The notes under the pieces: generated by a model
The model's input: the letters and a program-made list of their open reading frames with translations, nothing else
Databases searched by the model: none
Told to the model about the DNA's origin: nothing
Position numbers and translations under genes: made by a program
Source: JAFKKS01 sp050187875
Lineage (GTDB): Bacteria > Pseudomonadota > Alphaproteobacteria > Rhizobiales > Xanthobacteraceae
DNA: 64,000 nucleotides
Reading direction: 5' to 3'
Assembly: GCA_050187875.1 (NCBI GenBank)
Contig: JBFWXB010000021.1
Coordinates: 1 to 64,000 of the forward strand
Shown: positions 61,067-64,000 of the stretch, in pieces
Position numbering within the stretch: the stretch's first letter is position 1
Layout of the letters: each line of letters starts with the position of its first letter

Positions 61067-61876
61067 ATGAGCGCCCTTGAAGCCTTGCTGCGACGCGATC
61101 GCTCAGTGGTCGTGGCTGCGCTTGCGATCGTTACAGCGCTGGCATGGGCCGATCTTGTTTGGCTTGCGAACGATATGTGGATGGGCGGCATGGACATGAC
61201 CGGCTTCCGCATGATTCCGGCTGGCCAAGGCTGGATGATGCCCGTCGGCACACCTTGGCAACCGATCGAGTTCGGTGCCGTATTCGCGATGTGGGTCGTC
61301 ATGATGATCGGCATGATGACGCCTTCCGTGGCGCCGATGATCCTCGTCTATGCCCGTATTGGGCGTCAGGCAGCCGGGGAAGACCGGCCGTTTGCCGCGA
61401 GCGCGTGGTTCGCACTCGGCTATCTGCTGTCGTGGACCGGCTTTTCGATTGCGGCAACGTTCGCTCAGTGGGCGCTGCAGCGTGCCGCGTTGCTGACCCC
61501 AATGATGGAGAGCGCCAGTAATGTCCTTGGGGCCGCAGTCCTGATCATTGCGGGCATGTACCAGTGGACGCCCCTTAAGGACGCATGTCTGTCGCACTGC
61601 CAATCGCCGCTCGGGTTCGTCCTTCGTTATGGATTTCGCCGCGAGCCAACGGGTGCCTTGGCGCTCGGCTTTCGCCATGGCCTCTATTGCATAGGTTGCT
61701 GCTGGGCGGTGATGGCGCTGCTGTTTGTCGCCGGCGTCATGAACCTCTTTTGGATCGCCGCGCTTGCCGCATTCGTGTTGGTCGAAAAGGTGGCACCGTT
61801 TGGCCGGGTCGTCTCGCGACTTGCAGGGATTGCCTTCGTCGTGGGCGGAGCCTGGCTGCTGACGCAGAGTAGTTGA
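61067..61876 (+). CDS. DUF2182 domain-containing integral membrane protein
   Basis: The 269-residue protein has about seven membrane segments and DUF2182 features: a His/Met-rich loop region MWMGGMDMTGFRM, WVVMMIGMMTPSVAPMILVYAR, KDACLSHCQSPLGFV and the conserved GLYCIGCCWAVMALLF. The Cys, His and Met residues suggest metal handling in the membrane. It follows the DUF1326 gene, with which it probably acts. The true partner and substrate are unknown. Confidence 0.88.
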   Translation: MSALEALLRRDRSVVVAALAIVTALAWADLVWLANDMWMGGMDMTGFRMIPAGQGWMMPVGTPWQPIEFGAVFAMWVVMMIGMMTPSVAPMILVYARIGRQAAGEDRPFAASAWFALGYLLSWTGFSIAATFAQWALQRAALLTPMMESASNVLGAAVLIIAGMYQWTPLKDACLSHCQSPLGFVLRYGFRREPTGALALGFRHGLYCIGCCWAVMALLFVAGVMNLFWIAALAAFVLVEKVAPFGRVVSRLAGIAFVVGGAWLLTQSS

Positions 61877-62398
61877 ACTGACTCTATGTCGGTTTCTGGC
61901 CTTAGGCGACATCGCTACACATCAATTCGACGCTCGCACCCAGGACAAGAGCAGAAGCGCACGCTGAGACGCGATACACGTGACGACGATCGTGAGCATT
62001 TGCGCGTGCGATTCTGCGGCTGCGAGCACGCGCTGGCGTTAGACCCTGCCCGGCAATTAACTTGCCAACTAGGCAATCGATGCGCAGCAGGTCCGTACAA
62101 GCGATCCGGAAAAACGAAGCAACATCAAGCGCGGAATTCTAATTCTCTGCTCTTCGTTCCCCAAGAGTTCTTGCGAAAAGTGCGGAGGTGAGAGGATCAA
62201 AATACGCGGAAAACAATAACTTACTAAAACCGTACTAAATCCGCGCAGTCGGAAGGTTTAGAGAGAAATGGGCTAACGGAGAGAATTTCTGGCTTGAGCC
62301 GTGGTCGCATTGTGCGGAGGTTTCTTGGAGAAAGTCCACGAATTCTGGGGTTCTTCGCCACGTCCTATGGCGCGAGAGAAAATTCGACATAGCCAGGC
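61877..62398. other. Gene-free stretch before the tRNA
   Basis: This 522-bp stretch holds no convincing coding frame. Its right half is AT-richer than the surroundings. I see no integrase gene and no direct repeat of the tRNA 3' end. It marks the right edge of the accessory region. Confidence 0.5.
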
Positions 62399-62488
<90 letters not shown>

Positions 62489-62664
62489 GCGACGCTGCGG
62501 ATAGCCGCAGGCGCGCGCAATATATCGGCGGGCATCCGCATGACAAGCCGAATGCCTTCCTAAATCAAAGGATTTGCCCCGGCTTTCAGCGCCTCCGGGC
62601 TCATCAAAGCCGCTAGAATGAAGGCTGAAGGGCAGCGCTTGACATCGTCGGCCGTCCAATGTAT

Positions 62665-62686
62665 TTAACCATTAAGTTAATTAACC
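62665..62686. promoter_or_regulatory. Candidate ArsR-family operator
   Basis: An AT-rich element 16 bases upstream of the ArsR-type start has the 10-bp palindrome GTTAATTAAC (62676-62685) and two direct TTAACC units (62665 and 62681) spaced 16 bases apart. It would cover the promoter of the regulator operon, consistent with autoregulation. Confidence 0.5.
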
Positions 62687-62701
62687 AGACGGTCAATTCT
62701 T

Positions 62702-63052
62702 ATGTCTACGCACCGCCTCGACGCCACCTTCGCCGCCCTCGCGGATCCCACGCGTCGTGCGATCCTGGCGCGGCTCGCTTTGGGAGAGACATCGGTCTCG
62801 GAGCTTGCCGAGCCTTTCGCCATGAGCCTTCCGGCGGTCTCCAAGCATCTCAAGGTGCTGGAGCGGGCGGGGCTCATTTCCCGCGGCCGCGCGGCGCAGT
62901 GGCGGCCATGCCGCATCGTTCCGTCGGCCCTGAAAGAGGTCGACGACTGGCTCGAGCACTACCGCAGCTTCTGGGAAGCGAAGCTCGATCGGCTGGAGGA
63001 GTTCTTGCGCGAGAGCGAGGAGGCTCCGGCGTCGAAAGACGAGCCGGAATAG
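62702..63052 (+). CDS. ArsR-family HTH transcriptional regulator
   Basis: The 116-residue winged-helix protein starts RLDATFAALADPTRRAILARL, with SVSELAEPFAMSLPAVSKHLKVLERAGLI as the recognition region. ELCVCD-type metal-binding cysteines are absent; it has a single Cys. It is of the branch that regulates AHSA1/SRPBCC genes rather than arsenic genes. Its tail (WEAKLDRLEEFL) is typical of that branch. It lies upstream of a VOC gene and an AHSA1 gene on the same strand, which together form the usual cluster. Confidence 0.93.
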   Translation: MSTHRLDATFAALADPTRRAILARLALGETSVSELAEPFAMSLPAVSKHLKVLERAGLISRGRAAQWRPCRIVPSALKEVDDWLEHYRSFWEAKLDRLEEFLRESEEAPASKDEPE

Positions 63053-63113
63053 ACAGCCCGATCCCCGCATTATCGGTCCACTTCAACATTCAACAAAGCA
63101 ACGGAGGACGACC

Positions 63114-63533
63114 ATGAACGAGCAGAACAAGATGCCGCCTGTGACGCCTTATCTGACCGTGAAGGGCGCCGCCGACGCGATCGCATTCTATCAGCGCGCC
63201 TTCGGTGCGACGGAAAACGTGCGGCTGCCGGCGCAGGATGGAAAGCGGCTCATGCATGCCGACATCACCATCAACGGCGGCCGTGTGCTCCTGTCCGACG
63301 AGTTCCCCGAGCACGACGACAGCATCGCCGCGCCGACCGCGAAGACACCGGCGCCGGTCGCCATCGCGCTGCATCTCACCGTGCCGGCGGAGCTTGACGC
63401 CTTGTTCCAGCGCGCGATCGCTGCCGGCTGCACGTCGACGCTCGATCCGCAGGACATGTTCTGGAACGCGCGTTTCGCGATGCTCCGCGATCCCTTCGGC
63501 CATCGTTGGATGATGAACGCGCCGCTTTCGTAA
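63114..63533 (+). CDS. VOC family protein (PhnB-like)
   Basis: The 139-residue protein is a PhnB-like member of the glyoxalase/bleomycin-resistance (VOC) superfamily. It has VTPYLTVKGAADAIAFYQRAFGATEN, MHADITINGGRVLLSDEFPE and the C-terminal FWNARFAMLRDPFGHRWMMN. The metal-ligand pattern is typical of the family, but no substrate is predictable. A GGAGG ribosome site precedes ATG. It belongs to the ArsR-VOC-AHSA1 cluster. Confidence 0.92.
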   Translation: MNEQNKMPPVTPYLTVKGAADAIAFYQRAFGATENVRLPAQDGKRLMHADITINGGRVLLSDEFPEHDDSIAAPTAKTPAPVAIALHLTVPAELDALFQRAIAAGCTSTLDPQDMFWNARFAMLRDPFGHRWMMNAPLS

Positions 63534-63572
63534 CGCCGTCTTTGTCCCTGACCGAGTGCGAGGATTTTCCCC

Positions 63573-63641
63573 ATGGTTACGCTCTGCATCGTCATCCTGG
63601 TCTTTCTTCTGATCGGCACGTCGCTGACGACGACGGCGTGA
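63573..63641 (+). CDS. Possible 22-residue hydrophobic peptide
   Basis: A short frame between the VOC and AHSA1 genes encodes MVTLCIVILVFLLIG then TSLTTTA, a single hydrophobic segment. A GAGGA sequence lies about 8-12 bases upstream. It could be a membrane micropeptide, or simply a chance frame. Confidence 0.2.
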   Translation: MVTLCIVILVFLLIGTSLTTTA

Positions 63642-63728
63642 GGGAATGTCCTCGCATTTTTTCGAAGCTCACAATCTTCGGCAGACAGACCTTCCCGTTT
63701 ATTCCCGCGTCCGAAGGAGAATTCGCTC

Positions 63729-64000
63729 ATGACAAGCACAGCGACGCCGCAGCGCCCGGAGCGTAGCGTCACGATCACACGCGTCATCAACGCGCCGCGC
63801 GCGCGCGTCTTCGACGCATGGACCGATCCGCGAAAGATGGCGCAGTGGTGGGGGCCGAAGCATTTCACCAATCCGCGATGCGAGATCGACGCGCGCCCGG
63901 GAGGGACGATTTATATTCTGATGACCGCGCCCGACGGCACGGAATATCCGATGCGCGGCACCTTTCGCGAGGTCGTCTCGCCGGAGCGCCTCGTCTTCAC
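63729..64000 (+). CDS. SRPBCC/AHSA1-domain protein, 3' end outside the window
   Basis: The visible 90 residues start MTSTATPQRPERSVTITRVI, then NAPRARVFDAWTDPRKMAQWWGPKHFTNP and EIDARPGGTIYILMTAPDG. These are the classical opening of activator-of-Hsp90-homologue-type SRPBCC proteins, which bind hydrophobic ligands. An AAGGAGA site at 63714-63720 with 8-base spacing fixes the ATG at 63729. The gene runs off the right edge. It is probably controlled by the ArsR-type regulator two genes upstream. Confidence 0.92.
   Translation, partial: MTSTATPQRPERSVTITRVINAPRARVFDAWTDPRKMAQWWGPKHFTNPRCEIDARPGGTIYILMTAPDGTEYPMRGTFREVVSPERLVF

Noticed and set aside
61886..62191. A 101-codon plus-strand frame after the DUF2182 gene
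   Set aside because: Its product is basic and low in hydrophobic content with no domain, and there is no ribosome site; it looks like a chance open frame.

Overview
The window looks like a chromosomal segment of a GC-rich alphaproteobacterium, probably a member of the Hyphomicrobiales. This is inferred from codon use and gene content: orphan Bug-type binding proteins, TRAP transport, a DUF4118 FixL/FixJ-like two-component system, an NrsF/ECF sigma pair, and an ArsR-VOC-AHSA1 cluster. It holds about 55 protein genes, one tRNA, and an unusually dense set of decayed genes in its right-hand third.

Region 1 (1-15.3 kb) is catabolic and transport DNA. It has an SDR oxidoreductase, a Bug-family binding protein and an NMT1-like binding protein. 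An omega-aminotransferase and a methylmalonate-semialdehyde dehydrogenase (beta-alanine-type catabolism) are divergent from an XRE-cupin regulator, with strong dyads between them. Next come an amidase and a seven-gene minus-strand operon: two Sua5/YrdC-like paralogues, two isochorismatase-like hydrolases and a DctP-DctQ-DctM TRAP transporter. A LysR regulator is divergent from that operon.

Region 2 (15.4-17.8 kb) holds a histidine kinase, a FixJ-type response regulator and a stand-alone receiver protein.

Region 3 (17.8-44.4 kb) is a large exopolysaccharide/capsule locus. Precursor genes are manC (broken by one in-frame stop), glmS, UDP-glucuronate decarboxylase, UDP-glucose dehydrogenase and a plant-like GDP-mannose 3,5-epimerase. 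Assembly genes are an initiating sugar-phosphate transferase, two GT4 transferases, a WecG/TagA transferase, a Wzy/WaaL-like protein, a Wzz-like protein, a Wza-like export protein and a Wzx-like flippase fused to a kinase-like domain. Decoration genes are two polysaccharide deacetylases, an adenylation-carrier-thioesterase protein, an internally duplicated methyltransferase-like protein and a secreted beta-helix protein. Two divergent operons start around 33.1-33.4 kb. A NarL/LuxR-type regulator closes the locus.

Region 4 (44.7-62.4 kb) is an accessory metal/redox-stress region ending at tRNA-Ser(GGA). An ECF sigma factor with its NrsF-type anti-sigma sits among three copies of a GTAACC-N15/16-CGAA promoter motif. 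These precede a truncated peroxiredoxin-like gene, a thioredoxin-ccdA pair, and a bufferin operon (bufA, MNIO bufB, bufC, DoxX). The bufferin operon runs on without a break into a phosphoesterase/radical-SAM fusion, a TVP38 membrane protein and two arsenosugar-type (TIGR04283/TIGR04282) enzymes. Two flavin disulfide reductases, a methyltransferase, a GDCCVxC protein and a DUF1326/DUF2182 pair follow. Fragments of GH15, peroxidase-like, DUF4396 and P-type ATPase genes show repeated rearrangement.

Region 5 (62.7-64 kb) is an ArsR regulator, a VOC protein and the start of an AHSA1/SRPBCC protein.
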